A stretch of DNA of 64,000 nucleotides from Desertivirga arenae (GTDB lineage Bacteria > Bacteroidota > Bacteroidia > Sphingobacteriales > Sphingobacteriaceae): positions 186,001-250,000 of the forward strand of contig NZ_JAFEWE010000007.1 in NCBI RefSeq assembly GCF_017355785.1, read 5' to 3'. The notes under the pieces are model-generated. The model saw only the letters and a program-made list of their open reading frames with translations. It was not told the DNA's origin and made no database searches. The number at the start of each line of letters is the position of its first letter. Positions within the stretch are counted from its first letter, which is position 1. The position numbers and the translations under genes are program-made. Positions 26,521 through 35,940 of the stretch are shown here, in pieces.

Positions 26521-27927
26521 ATGAAAATAAGAAAAATAAGTCTGAGAATTATTGCAGTTGCCTTTTTACTGATTGCCATAGTTGCATCTGCGTCTAAAAG
26601 ACGAAAACCAGCTTCTGTTATAAAAGAGCAGCGGCCAAATATTATAATTATTATGGCTGATGATCTTGATTCTAAGCAGCTAAGTTGTTATGGAGGTCAA
26701 AATATAAACACGCGGAACATTGATGCCCTTGCCGCGGAAGGCCTGAAATTTAATCAAATTATAGCTTCTGAACCTGTTTGTGTTCCTACGAGGGCTTCGC
26801 TTTTTACCGGGCTTTATCCTGTCAAGCACGGAGCTTACCAAAATCACAAACCGGTATACAACAATATTAAAAGTGTGGCCCATTATCTTGGTAACTTGGG
26901 ATACCGGGTAGGGTTAAGCGGAAAAGACCATGTTACTAAACCCAAAGCAATTTTTCCCTTTCAGATCATTCCAGGTTTTGAACCTAACTGTATTGCAAGT
27001 ACCGATGAATATTTCCTGGATAGTGTGAAAGAATTTGTGGATCAAAAAGACAACCCATTTTGCCTCTTTCTGATGAGCATAAATCCGCATGCTCCCTGGA
27101 CTGTCGGAGATCCTTTAGAGTTCGATCCTTCCAAACTGAAGCTTCCTGCTCATTGGGCTGATACCAAGTTTACACGCGAAGAGTTTTGTAAATATCTTGC
27201 CGAAGTAAGGCGCTTGGACAATCAGGTGGGAGATGTGATCAATTTGCTGAAGGAAAAAGGGCAGGATAAGAACACTATTGTAATATTTCTGGGAGAACAG
27301 GGGCCACAATTTCCGGGTGGCAAATGGAGTTTATACGATAATGGAGTCAAAAGTTCTATGATTGTAAAGTGGCCGGGAGTTACCAGGCCTGGTACAGAAA
27401 ATTCAGCCATAGTGCAGTATGAAGACATTACCCCAACACTTGTCGATATTGCCGGTGGTAAGCCAATTGCAGGCTTAGATGGAAAAAGTTTTCTATCTGT
27501 GATCAAGGGAAAAGCTTTAGAGCATCGCCAGAGTGCTTATCTCATCTACAATAACATTCCTGAAGGACCATCTTATCCAATCCGTGCAATCAGAGATAAA
27601 AAGTTTAAACTGATCAATAACCTCACTGCTGAAAAACCTTATTACATCAAATATATGATGAATACCGCTAACAAGCAGCTTGTCTGGACAAGCTGGGTGG
27701 AGAAGTCAAAAACAGAGGTTTTGGCAAAAAAGCTTACATCGAGGATTGCAAATCGCCCTGCCGTTGAATTTTACGATCTTATTAAAGATCCTGAAGAATT
27801 GAATAATCTGGCTGAAGAAGCAGAATATAAAACCCTTATTACAAATTATCAGCATAAGCTTGATGAATGGATGAGACAACAGGGTGATAAGGGGGCGATG
27901 TTAGATGTCGAATTTGGGGGGGATTAA
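26521..27927 (+). CDS. Formylglycine-dependent sulfatase (S1 family)
   Basis: Removes sulfate esters from the glycan. The N-terminus is a hydrophobic export signal (AFLLIAIVASA), followed by the sulfatase start (NIIIIMADDLDSKQLSCYGG, metal ligands Asp47-Asp48). The catalytic residue is Cys87 in CVPTRASLFTG, the CxPxR motif in which Cys is converted to formylglycine. Further family stretches are GLSGKDH, SINPHAPW and GEQGPQFPGGKWSLYDNGVK. The 468 residues are a normal length. It needs a maturation enzyme (anaerobic sulfatase maturase or FGE), and none was seen in this window. It is the only sulfatase here and follows the six-hairpin glycosidase in the same unit. It is strong evidence that the PUL 1 substrate carries sulfate, though the sulfated position is unknown. 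Confidence 0.93.
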   Translation: MKIRKISLRIIAVAFLLIAIVASASKRRKPASVIKEQRPNIIIIMADDLDSKQLSCYGGQNINTRNIDALAAEGLKFNQIIASEPVCVPTRASLFTGLYPVKHGAYQNHKPVYNNIKSVAHYLGNLGYRVGLSGKDHVTKPKAIFPFQIIPGFEPNCIASTDEYFLDSVKEFVDQKDNPFCLFLMSINPHAPWTVGDPLEFDPSKLKLPAHWADTKFTREEFCKYLAEVRRLDNQVGDVINLLKEKGQDKNTIVIFLGEQGPQFPGGKWSLYDNGVKSSMIVKWPGVTRPGTENSAIVQYEDITPTLVDIAGGKPIAGLDGKSFLSVIKGKALEHRQSAYLIYNNIPEGPSYPIRAIRDKKFKLINNLTAEKPYYIKYMMNTANKQLVWTSWVEKSKTEVLAKKLTSRIANRPAVEFYDLIKDPEELNNLAEEAEYKTLITNYQHKLDEWMRQQGDKGAMLDVEFGGD

Positions 27928-27969
27928 GTGAAAAATTGAGGATGCATGGAGCTCTGGGCTTTAGCAACA

Positions 27970-28025
27970 TGAGACAAGACGACAAAAGGTTGAATAAATT
28001 AACTGTCTGCCATTCACTTACTTTG
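27970..28025 (+). promoter_or_regulatory. PUL 1 operator/promoter, copy D (before the second SusCD unit)
   Basis: TGA (27970-27972), ACGAC (27979-27983) and TGA (27991-27993), then TTACTTTG ending at 28025, again 46 bases. The core starts with A instead of T. The first gene starts 206 bases later, the longest leader of the set. The leader, 28026-28230, holds no clear hairpin terminator; it does contain a 14-codon frame at 28135-28179. Confidence 0.65.
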
Positions 28026-28230
28026 ATATGTAAACCGATAGATGATGCACCGGGTACTGCGTCCTCCTTATTTAGGGGAATGATTTGTTGGGCGATTAAT
28101 AGGGATCGATCTTATAAGCGGCTTTAACAATACAATGAAAAAACTAACCAACAGAATAAGAATAAGTCCTAGCAGCTAAGAAAGCTAAGTAGAGGCTGAC
28201 AATCAGTAATAACCAATTTAACTAAATTTT

Positions 28231-29613
28231 ATGATTAACAAGTACTTATCAGATTTGTACAGGCAAATCCCATGGACCTTATTTTCCATAATTTTTCTAT
28301 GCCTGGGAAGTTGTAAAGAGGAGGAGATAAAACAGGAAGTGGGATTTGACTCCTCCAGGCCGGTAGTTATTTCCGACTTCTACCCAAAAGAGGGGGGCTC
28401 GGGTAGCAGCCTGGTTGTTTATGGCGATAACTTTGGGAATGATCTTTCCAAGATAAAGGTGGTCATAGGAGGAAAAAGCGCTAAGGTGATAGGCGTAAAA
28501 AACAATAGTCTTTATTGTATTATTCCAGAAACAGCCTATAATGGGGATATTCAGGTTAGCATTATGGATGGTGCAAAAGAGGTCGCCCAGGCTGCCGCAA
28601 AAGAAAATTTCTCCTATACCAGAAAATGGCTGGTTTCTACCTTTCTTGGTAAATACTACGAAGTTGCAACCGACTTTCAGGAAAAAGAAGGTCCTTTCAA
28701 CGATTGCGGAGCGTTTAAAGGAATAACCTGGCTGTCTTTCGATCCGAAGAATCGCAATCACCTTTATTTCACTGGCGACAGAAACAGCGCGCGATTGATC
28801 GATTTTGAGAAGCAATATGTCAGTTATTTCAGGACTAACTTTGACAGGGTATCAGTAATAGACTGGAGGATTGACGGAAATCAAGATCTTATTGTATCTC
28901 ACAATCATGCAGTTGATAACAAGTATGGTAATTATCTATTTAGCCGTGAGTCAAACTTTACTCAAAACAAAGCGATCGAAGTTTACTCTCGCGGAGTTAA
29001 TGGAACGATGGTGCATCCTCAGAATGGTGAACTGTATTATTCCCGATTCAGAGCAGGTGACATTCGAAGATATGATTTTACTACTAAGGAAGATAAACTG
29101 GCTTTTAGCAATCCCTATAGCGGAGTTGCAGTATATATGGTGGTACATCCATCTGGTGACTATGCCTATTTGATGGAGTATGACAGGCACTATATCATGC
29201 GGAGTGATTATGACCGCGAAAAGAAGATCTTCAAGGTACCCTATACTGTTTGCGGTTTGGCAGCTAATACGGGCGGCTACGCTGATGGAGTAGGTACCAG
29301 TGCCCGATTAAATAATCCTGTTCAAGGGGTGTTTGTAAAGAATCCCGATTATAGAGAGACGGGTGGTGATCAGTACGATTTTTATTTCTGCGACCGGTCT
29401 AACCACGCGATACGGATCCTGACCCCCCAGGGAAGGGTAAGCACTTTTGCCGGACGGGGCAATAATGGTACGAGCGGTTATGCCAATGGGGATCTGCGTA
29501 CAGAAGCGCGGTTTAACGCTCCCCAGGCCATTGCCTATGATGAAGAGAAGAACTGCTTTTACATTGGAGATTCGAACAATTGGCTTATCCGTAAGATAGC
29601 TAAAGAAGAGTAA
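28231..29613 (+). CDS. IPT/TIG and NHL-repeat surface lipoprotein
   Basis: Probable surface glycan-binding protein of PUL 1. The signal ends in a lipobox (LCLGSC, lipidated Cys near residue 29). An IPT/TIG immunoglobulin-like domain covers about residues 44-130 (VISDFYPKEGGSGSSLVVYG). The rest is an NHL-type beta-propeller, clearest at the end: GYADGVGTSARLNNPVQGVF, NHAIRILTPQGRVSTFAG and a last GDSNNWLIRKI. At 460 residues it matches the Bacteroidota IPT/NHL proteins that accompany SusC/SusD pairs. It is the first gene after operator copy D and sits 23 bases before susC. Being upstream of susC, not downstream of susD, is a less usual order. No catalytic motif was recognised; binding is inference from context. 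Confidence 0.82.
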   Translation: MINKYLSDLYRQIPWTLFSIIFLCLGSCKEEEIKQEVGFDSSRPVVISDFYPKEGGSGSSLVVYGDNFGNDLSKIKVVIGGKSAKVIGVKNNSLYCIIPETAYNGDIQVSIMDGAKEVAQAAAKENFSYTRKWLVSTFLGKYYEVATDFQEKEGPFNDCGAFKGITWLSFDPKNRNHLYFTGDRNSARLIDFEKQYVSYFRTNFDRVSVIDWRIDGNQDLIVSHNHAVDNKYGNYLFSRESNFTQNKAIEVYSRGVNGTMVHPQNGELYYSRFRAGDIRRYDFTTKEDKLAFSNPYSGVAVYMVVHPSGDYAYLMEYDRHYIMRSDYDREKKIFKVPYTVCGLAANTGGYADGVGTSARLNNPVQGVFVKNPDYRETGGDQYDFYFCDRSNHAIRILTPQGRVSTFAGRGNNGTSGYANGDLRTEARFNAPQAIAYDEEKNCFYIGDSNNWLIRKIAKEE

Positions 29614-29636
29614 TTAGAAACCTAAGCAATTTAACA

Positions 29637-32600
29637 ATGAAATATATTCTACTAACCTGTATCCTATTCCTTTCGATATCCTTCAGTTCGCTGGCTCAGC
29701 AGGAGGTAATAGTAAAAGGAAAAGTAACGGATGCAAAGAAAGAACCTCTTATAGGAGTTAGTATTTCCATCAGTAATATGCCAGGACTAGGAACTATTAC
29801 TGATGTTAACGGAAATTATACCATAAAGATGCCCCCTTACCAGACCCTGGTTTTCAACTATATCGGTTTCGATAAGCAGGAGGTATTGGTTAAAGAACAG
29901 CGGGTAGTTAATGTTGTGCTGAAGGAATCGGAAGCCAGTGTACTTAACGAGGTAGTGATAACTGCTACTGGCGCCGAGAAAAAGATAGCAGTTACAGGTG
30001 CCATTACAACGGTTGACGTACGTCAACTCAAATCAAATCCCTCAACATCCATCGCAGATGCTTTAGCTGGTGTGGTTCCGGGTATACAGGCTATGCAGAC
30101 ATCTGGCCGTCCTGGCAGTGTTTCTGAATTTTGGGTTAGAAGTATCTCAACCTTCGGCGCAAGTAACGCGGCTTTGGTTTTGATTGACGGCTTTGAGCGG
30201 GATATGAATGAGATTAATGTGGAAGATGTGGAGTCCTTTACCGTGTTAAAAGATGCTTCGGCAACTGCTATCTATGGTAGCAGGGGAGCTAATGGGGTTA
30301 TTTTAATAAAGACGAAGAGAGGCAAAGAAGGGAAGGTTAATATTAATGCTAAAGTTGAAGGCTTTTATAGTACGTTAACTAAACTACCCCAATTTGTGGA
30401 TGGCTACCAGTATGCTTCGATGGCAAATGAAGCAAAGATTGCCAGAAACCAGGAACCGCTCTTTTCAACAACAGAATTGGAAATATTACGCCTCGGACTA
30501 GACCCGGACCTTTTTCCGAATGTTAACTGGCAGGATGTATTATTGCGTAACGGAGCAAAGAGCCAGCGTAGTATGCTAAACATGAGCGGAGGAGGGAAGA
30601 CTGCGCGTTACTTCCTGTCAGGGAGTTATCAGAACCAGGAAGGGATATACAAGGTTGACAATGCGCTGAAGGACTATAACACGAACGCTAACTTTCACCG
30701 GTATACCTACCGCTTAAGCGTGGATATGGATATCACCAAAACTACCCTGCTTAGTGGAGGTATTTCGGGCTCCTTACGTAAGCAAAATGATCCTGGTGTT
30801 GGTACTGACGCGATATGGACAGCCCTAATGGGGTATAATGCCATCACTGCACCCCTAGTATATTCAGATGGACGAATCCCAGCAGATGACGATGGTAATA
30901 CTAATGCAGATGATGATATAAACAGGTTCAATCCCTGGGTACAGGGAACTATGACTGGCTACAGGGAGAATTGGAATAATAATATTCAAACCACCCTGAA
31001 CCTGAACCAGAAATTAGATTTCATTACTAAAGGCCTGCAGTTTATAGGGCGTTTTGGGTATGATACTTATAACGATAATTGGATTAACAGGTATAAGAAT
31101 CCGGAATTGTGGGATGTTAGCCGTTATCGGAATAATGGGGAACTTGTGTTTAAGCGAATTAAAGAAGAGCAGAAAATGACCCAATCGGCCGGATCGAATG
31201 GAGAAAAGCGCGAGTTCTTCGAGTGGGAAACGCAATACAGCCGCGCTTTTGGCGCTCATACTTTCGGGGCTGTACTTAAGTACAATCAGCAGGCAAAAAT
31301 ATTCACTCAAAATATTGGAGCTGATCTAAAGAACGGTATTTCGCGAAGACTACAGGGATTAGCCGGTCGTGCCAATTATAACTTTAAATCCCGTTACTTC
31401 TTTGATTTCAACTTCGGCTACACAGGTTCTGAGAATTTCCATAAGGATTACAGGTTCGGCTTTTTTCCCGCTATTTCAGGCGCCTGGAATGTTGGAGAGG
31501 AACGTATAATAAAAGAACTTGGATTTGTGGATATGTTTAAGATCCGCTATTCTCATGGAATAACCGGAAATGATAATCTGGGCCGGGATATCAGATTCCC
31601 CTACTTGTACACTATTGAACAAATGACCGGAGGAGGATATAATTTCGGTGATTTTGATTCTTCTAATCCCTGGACCGGCATGCGTTATTCTTCCGTAGCC
31701 TCTCCTGACGTAACCTGGGAAATTGCTACAAAACAGGATCTTGGCCTGGATTATTCTTTCTTCAGAGATAAGTTATCAGGAACTATCGACCTTTTTAAGG
31801 AAAGTCGCGATGGGATCTATATGAGCAGGGATTATCTTCCCGGAATAGTTGGCCTGGAAAGTAATCCGTCTGCAAACGTAGGGAAAGTAGAAGTACAGGG
31901 GATTGATGGAAATATTGCACTGAAACGAAGGGTGCTGGGGATAGACTTAACTCTCCGCGGTAACCTTACTTACAGTAAGAATAAGATCATTGAAAGAGAT
32001 GAGGAAAACACTATTTATACCTATAGGCTCCAGGAGGGTCATAGAGTAGGGCAGGCAAGAGGACTGATAGATCTGGGTTTGTTCAGAGATTATGAAGATA
32101 TACGCAATAGCCCGAGACAGACCTTTGGTGAGGTAATGCCAGGAGATATTAAGTATAAAGATGTAAATGGAGACGGTATTGTTAATGATGCTGATATCGT
32201 TGCTATTGGTGCGACTACCAGACCCAACCTGACCTATGGGTTCGGAACTTCTGCCCGCTGGAAAGGTTTGGATATAAATATGCACTTTCAGGGGGTAGGA
32301 AAGTCGACTTACTTTATAAATGGTACCTCAGTTTACATGTTCAGTTTGGGCGAGAACTGGGGAAATGTCCTTACTGATATGGCTAACAGTAACCGCTGGA
32401 AGCTTGGAGAAAATGAAGATCCTAATGCTGATTTTCCCCGTTTAACTTATGGGCCTAACTCCAACAATTACCGCTCGTCTACATTTTGGCTGAGAGACGG
32501 TTCTTATCTGAGATTGAAAACTCTGGATATAGGTTATTCGCTTCCTAAGGCCTTCGTTAATAAGGCCCATCTTAATAATGCACGTCTGTTTTTGATTGGT

Positions 32601-32717
32601 ACTAACCTGCTTACCTTCAGTAGTTTCAAGCTCTGGGATCCTGAATTAGGAAGTTCTGACGGAAAAGCATACCCCCTAAACAGAACGCTGTCTGCTGGAA
32701 TATCAGTTAGTCTATAA
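29637..32717 (+). CDS. SusC-type TonB-dependent transporter (PUL 1, second)
   Basis: Signal peptide to residue 20 (FSSLAQ), carboxypeptidase-D-like domain at about 25-100 (GKVTDAKKEPLIGVSISI), linker SVLNEVVITATG, then a plug domain with VLIDGF and the SusC signature VLKDASATAIYGSRGANGV. The barrel ends in LSAGISVSL. The 1026 residues and lack of an STN domain are standard. It differs clearly from the SusC at 10603 in plug and barrel loops, so the two probably import different fragments of the same glycan. An EF-hand-like DVNGDGIVNDADIV segment near residue 840 suggests a calcium site, as in other members of this subtype. The susD start is only 2 bases beyond the stop. Confidence 0.95.
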   Translation: MKYILLTCILFLSISFSSLAQQEVIVKGKVTDAKKEPLIGVSISISNMPGLGTITDVNGNYTIKMPPYQTLVFNYIGFDKQEVLVKEQRVVNVVLKESEASVLNEVVITATGAEKKIAVTGAITTVDVRQLKSNPSTSIADALAGVVPGIQAMQTSGRPGSVSEFWVRSISTFGASNAALVLIDGFERDMNEINVEDVESFTVLKDASATAIYGSRGANGVILIKTKRGKEGKVNINAKVEGFYSTLTKLPQFVDGYQYASMANEAKIARNQEPLFSTTELEILRLGLDPDLFPNVNWQDVLLRNGAKSQRSMLNMSGGGKTARYFLSGSYQNQEGIYKVDNALKDYNTNANFHRYTYRLSVDMDITKTTLLSGGISGSLRKQNDPGVGTDAIWTALMGYNAITAPLVYSDGRIPADDDGNTNADDDINRFNPWVQGTMTGYRENWNNNIQTTLNLNQKLDFITKGLQFIGRFGYDTYNDNWINRYKNPELWDVSRYRNNGELVFKRIKEEQKMTQSAGSNGEKREFFEWETQYSRAFGAHTFGAVLKYNQQAKIFTQNIGADLKNGISRRLQGLAGRANYNFKSRYFFDFNFGYTGSENFHKDYRFGFFPAISGAWNVGEERIIKELGFVDMFKIRYSHGITGNDNLGRDIRFPYLYTIEQMTGGGYNFGDFDSSNPWTGMRYSSVASPDVTWEIATKQDLGLDYSFFRDKLSGTIDLFKESRDGIYMSRDYLPGIVGLESNPSANVGKVEVQGIDGNIALKRRVLGIDLTLRGNLTYSKNKIIERDEENTIYTYRLQEGHRVGQARGLIDLGLFRDYEDIRNSPRQTFGEVMPGDIKYKDVNGDGIVNDADIVAIGATTRPNLTYGFGTSARWKGLDINMHFQGVGKSTYFINGTSVYMFSLGENWGNVLTDMANSNRWKLGENEDPNADFPRLTYGPNSNNYRSSTFWLRDGSYLRLKTLDIGYSLPKAFVNKAHLNNARLFLIGTNLLTFSSFKLWDPELGSSDGKAYPLNRTLSAGISVSL

Positions 32718-32719
32718 GT

Positions 32720-34807
32720 ATGAAGAATATGAAAAGAACTTTTATTATTTTAACTTTTATAGCGTCTACATTAATCGTTGGCGGTTGTTCAGATTATCTT
32801 GATTCAGATTATTTGTTCAATGAACGAATGACCACAGAAGACGCTTTTTCCAATCCGGATTATGCTAACCGCTGGTTGGCACGCGCTTACTCTTTCTTGG
32901 GAAATAATTACATGCAGGATGTAAGCAGCAAGAAAAATGTTCCCTTTAATTTCGCTGATGACATGTATTTCGGCGACGAAAATGACCGTTACAGGAAATG
33001 GAAATATGGGCAGTATGATGAAAGTGGAGTGAATGGTGAAAGTGATGATATCTGGAATACGGCTTATGACGGGATCAGGCAAGCTTCTGTTTTTATCAAT
33101 AATATTGATATCAACACCAGATTTTCGCGAGCAGAAATCGCGGATCTGAAAGGACAGGCGCGGTTTTTAAGGGCATATTTTTATTGGATACTCTTGAGAA
33201 CTTATGGCCCTGTACCCATCGTTCCTGATGAAAGTATTGATTATACAAAGGAATATGATGAGATAGCCCTGCCCCGGAATTCGTACGAAGAATGTGCAGA
33301 TTATTTGTCTAAGGAACTCGTTGAGGCGGCTAAGGGACTTCCACTTAAGATGGGCATTCAGCAAATTGCAAGGCCGACACGGGGGGCAGCTTTAGCTTTA
33401 CGCGCCAGGATATTGTTATTTGCAGCGAGCCCATTAGCGAACGGTAAAGCTCCGGCAGACGTAGCAGCAGCATTGATCAATAAAGATGGTAAGCGTTTGC
33501 TTTCGGCCGTTTATGATGAGTCGAAGTGGGCAAAAGCAGCGGCCGCAGCAAAAGACGTAATGGACCTTGGACAATACCAGCTGTATGTAACTTATAAGAA
33601 AACTACGGGTGATATTGCTTATCCGGCAACAGTTACCCCCCCGGCTGATAATAATTTTTCTAATAGCAATTGGCCTGCAGGATGGAAAGATATTGATCCT
33701 TTCGAATCCTACCGGTCGATATTTAATGGAACTGTTCCTGCCTTTCAAAATCCTGAGTTGATCTTCACACGTGGGCAGAATCAGGGAGCTGAAGGAATAA
33801 ACGTACTGGTGATACACCAATTGCCCCGGCTTGAGGGAAAAGGGTATAACTCGCATGGCATGACACAAAAGCAAGTGGATGCTTATTACACCAAGGATGG
33901 TAGCGATATACCAGGCATGAACGATATGTACGCCGGCAGAACGGGGTACGAAGGAAGATATAATACTTCCAAGCGTGCTTCAGGTTATGTAAGTCAGCAG
34001 GAATTGTCAAACTATCCTGAACTAGGCCCCTTAGGTGTAGGTGTCAATAAGCAATTTGCGCAGCGTGAGCCCAGGTTCTATGCTTCAGTTTCTTATAATG
34101 GATCCACCTGGAACTTCCTGAACGCAGAGGCGGTAAGAGATGAAAAGAGTAATGTGCAGATCTACTACTATCGCGGCGATCCAAATGGTTATAAGAATAC
34201 TACATACTGGCCCCGGACCGGGACTGGAATTAAGAAATACGTGCATCCGGATGATATAAGTAATGTGGCAGTAACGGCATATGACCAAAGTAGATTAAAA
34301 CAGAAAGTTGATCCGGCAATACGTTATGCGGAAGTGCTGCTCATCTATGCAGAAGCATTGAACGAATTAAACGGTTCATTTAACGTGCCTTCCTGGGATG
34401 GTACTAAAACGCACGTTATTGCCAGGAATGTAGGTGAGATGAAAAACGGAATTCAACCTATCCGTATCCGCGCAGGATTGCCAGATTATAGTGATGAGGT
34501 GTATTCAGACCCGGTAAAATTTAGAATAAAGCTCAAGCGGGAGCGGCAGATCGAGCTATTCGCTGAAGGCCATCGCTATTTTGACCTTCGCCGTTGGACA
34601 GATGCTCCTGACGAAGAATCAGCTCCAGTTTATGGCTACAATGCTTATGCTACAAAAGCACAGGCTGACCTTTTCCATACGGTTGTAGAAACACCTTCAT
34701 TACCGTCTATTTTCACTTTAAAGATGTGGTTCTGGCCGATTGACTTTAGTGAGCTTAGAAGAAACAAGAACCTGATACAAAATCCAGGCTGGACCAATCC
34801 CGAATAA
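32720..34807 (+). CDS. SusD/RagB glycan-binding lipoprotein (PUL 1, second)
   Basis: Partner of the SusC just upstream. The lipobox is LIVGGC with the lipidated Cys at about residue 23. The SusD N-terminal helices contain NTAYDGIRQASVFINNI and GQARFLRAYFYWILLRTYGPVPIV, a strong family signature, followed by RPTRGAALALRARILLFAASPL. The C-terminal RagB part has RYAEVLLIYAEALNEL, KLKRERQIELFAEGHRYFDLRRW and ends at the usual FSELRRNKNLIQNPGW. At 695 residues it is somewhat longer than typical. Start choice: the ATG at 32720 precedes a second Met three codons on; either gives a normal lipoprotein signal. Translation is probably coupled to susC. Confidence 0.95.
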   Translation: MKNMKRTFIILTFIASTLIVGGCSDYLDSDYLFNERMTTEDAFSNPDYANRWLARAYSFLGNNYMQDVSSKKNVPFNFADDMYFGDENDRYRKWKYGQYDESGVNGESDDIWNTAYDGIRQASVFINNIDINTRFSRAEIADLKGQARFLRAYFYWILLRTYGPVPIVPDESIDYTKEYDEIALPRNSYEECADYLSKELVEAAKGLPLKMGIQQIARPTRGAALALRARILLFAASPLANGKAPADVAAALINKDGKRLLSAVYDESKWAKAAAAAKDVMDLGQYQLYVTYKKTTGDIAYPATVTPPADNNFSNSNWPAGWKDIDPFESYRSIFNGTVPAFQNPELIFTRGQNQGAEGINVLVIHQLPRLEGKGYNSHGMTQKQVDAYYTKDGSDIPGMNDMYAGRTGYEGRYNTSKRASGYVSQQELSNYPELGPLGVGVNKQFAQREPRFYASVSYNGSTWNFLNAEAVRDEKSNVQIYYYRGDPNGYKNTTYWPRTGTGIKKYVHPDDISNVAVTAYDQSRLKQKVDPAIRYAEVLLIYAEALNELNGSFNVPSWDGTKTHVIARNVGEMKNGIQPIRIRAGLPDYSDEVYSDPVKFRIKLKRERQIELFAEGHRYFDLRRWTDAPDEESAPVYGYNAYATKAQADLFHTVVETPSLPSIFTLKMWFWPIDFSELRRNKNLIQNPGWTNPE

Positions 34808-34824
34808 CTATTTAATCTGAAACG

Positions 34825-35829
34825 ATGAAGAAGAATATATACATTATATTTTTAGCAATAACAAGTGCCCTATGCTTTATCTCATGCAATGACGAATGGG
34901 AGAATGAGCAGTTTGTTCAGATGGCATCTTTTAAGGCAGAACCTAATGACCAGGGCGTAACCCCCTCATATTTACGTTATAATCCTGAAGGTAAAGTGAG
35001 GTTCAATCTACCAATCATTATCAGTGGCTCGACTCCTAATAATAAACCCCGTACTATACATATCGGTCTGGATCCTGATACGCTGGCGAGATTAAACCAT
35101 GAAGAATACGGACATCGCCAGGAATTGTACTTTAAACAGCTGGATAAGAAATACTACAGCATGCCCGAAACGATAGAAGTCCCTGCGGGAGTAAGTACGG
35201 TTACTGTCCCTATAGAATTTACACTTGGAGACTTGGATCAGGTTGAAAAATGGGTGCTCCCTCTGCAGATTCTTGATGATCCTTCCTATGATTATAAAGC
35301 GAACCCTAACAAGAACTATAGAAGGGCTATGCTTCGTATCACTCCGTTTAATGACTATTCGGGCGAATATGGAGGAACTTTGTATAAGATCTATCTTGAT
35401 GGAAATAATAGCGAGCCTTTAACTCTGAATAATCACCGTACTTATGTGGTAGACAACAAAACTATATTTCTTTACGCTGGCATCAGGGATATTGACTATA
35501 CGGACCGTAAAAACTATAAAGTGTTTATTAAGTTCACCGATGATGTTATTGATATTCAGAAAAAGAAACTTCAGATCTGGAGTGATAATACCGCTAATAA
35601 CAAGTTTAAGGTAGGGGCAGATCAATCTTACTATACCATAGAGGAGGCCTGGGATCCAAAGCTACCTTATCTGAAGCATATTTATATCACCCTTTATCTG
35701 TCATACGAGTTCGAAGACTATACTACAGTACCGGGGCAGCGTTTAAAATATAAGGTAGAGGGCACCTTATCCATGCAACGTGATTTAAACACCTTGATAC
35801 CTGATCAGGATCAGCAGATCCAGTGGTAA
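34825..35829 (+). CDS. DUF1735-type surface lipoprotein
   Basis: Auxiliary surface protein of the second SusCD operon, probably a glycan binder in the position of SusE. The signal ends in CFISC (lipidated Cys near residue 21). The N-terminal 160 residues match the DUF1735 beta-sandwich pattern (FKAEPNDQGVTPSYLRYNPEGKV... then PETIEVPAGVSTVTVPIEF). The C-terminal half is a second beta-rich domain of the DUF4973/DUF4361 kind found with it in Bacteroidota. At 334 residues it has the usual two-domain length. It follows susD by 17 bases and ends the operon; a hairpin terminator follows. Binding function is inferred from context only. Confidence 0.75.
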   Translation: MKKNIYIIFLAITSALCFISCNDEWENEQFVQMASFKAEPNDQGVTPSYLRYNPEGKVRFNLPIIISGSTPNNKPRTIHIGLDPDTLARLNHEEYGHRQELYFKQLDKKYYSMPETIEVPAGVSTVTVPIEFTLGDLDQVEKWVLPLQILDDPSYDYKANPNKNYRRAMLRITPFNDYSGEYGGTLYKIYLDGNNSEPLTLNNHRTYVVDNKTIFLYAGIRDIDYTDRKNYKVFIKFTDDVIDIQKKKLQIWSDNTANNKFKVGADQSYYTIEEAWDPKLPYLKHIYITLYLSYEFEDYTTVPGQRLKYKVEGTLSMQRDLNTLIPDQDQQIQW

Positions 35830-35840
35830 GGTTAGTTGCT

Positions 35841-35881
35841 AATAGTATGGGTCGCCATTGTTTCAGGCGACTCATATTATT
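35841..35881. terminator. Terminator between the DUF1735 gene and GH130
   Basis: A 16-bp stem, 35841-35856 with 35866-35881, including two G-T pairs, and a nine-base loop. A T-rich stretch follows on the plus strand. The two flanking genes converge, so it probably serves both. Confidence 0.65.
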
Positions 35882-35940
35882 AATTCTTTTCTTTGAGCAT
35901 TAGCTTATTGAAAAAAGAAGTTTCAGTTGGAATAGATGTC

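Noticed and set aside
27936-28127. 63-codon frame upstream of the IPT/NHL gene
   Set aside because: It runs across operator copy D and its promoter box, and the protein has no recognisable features.
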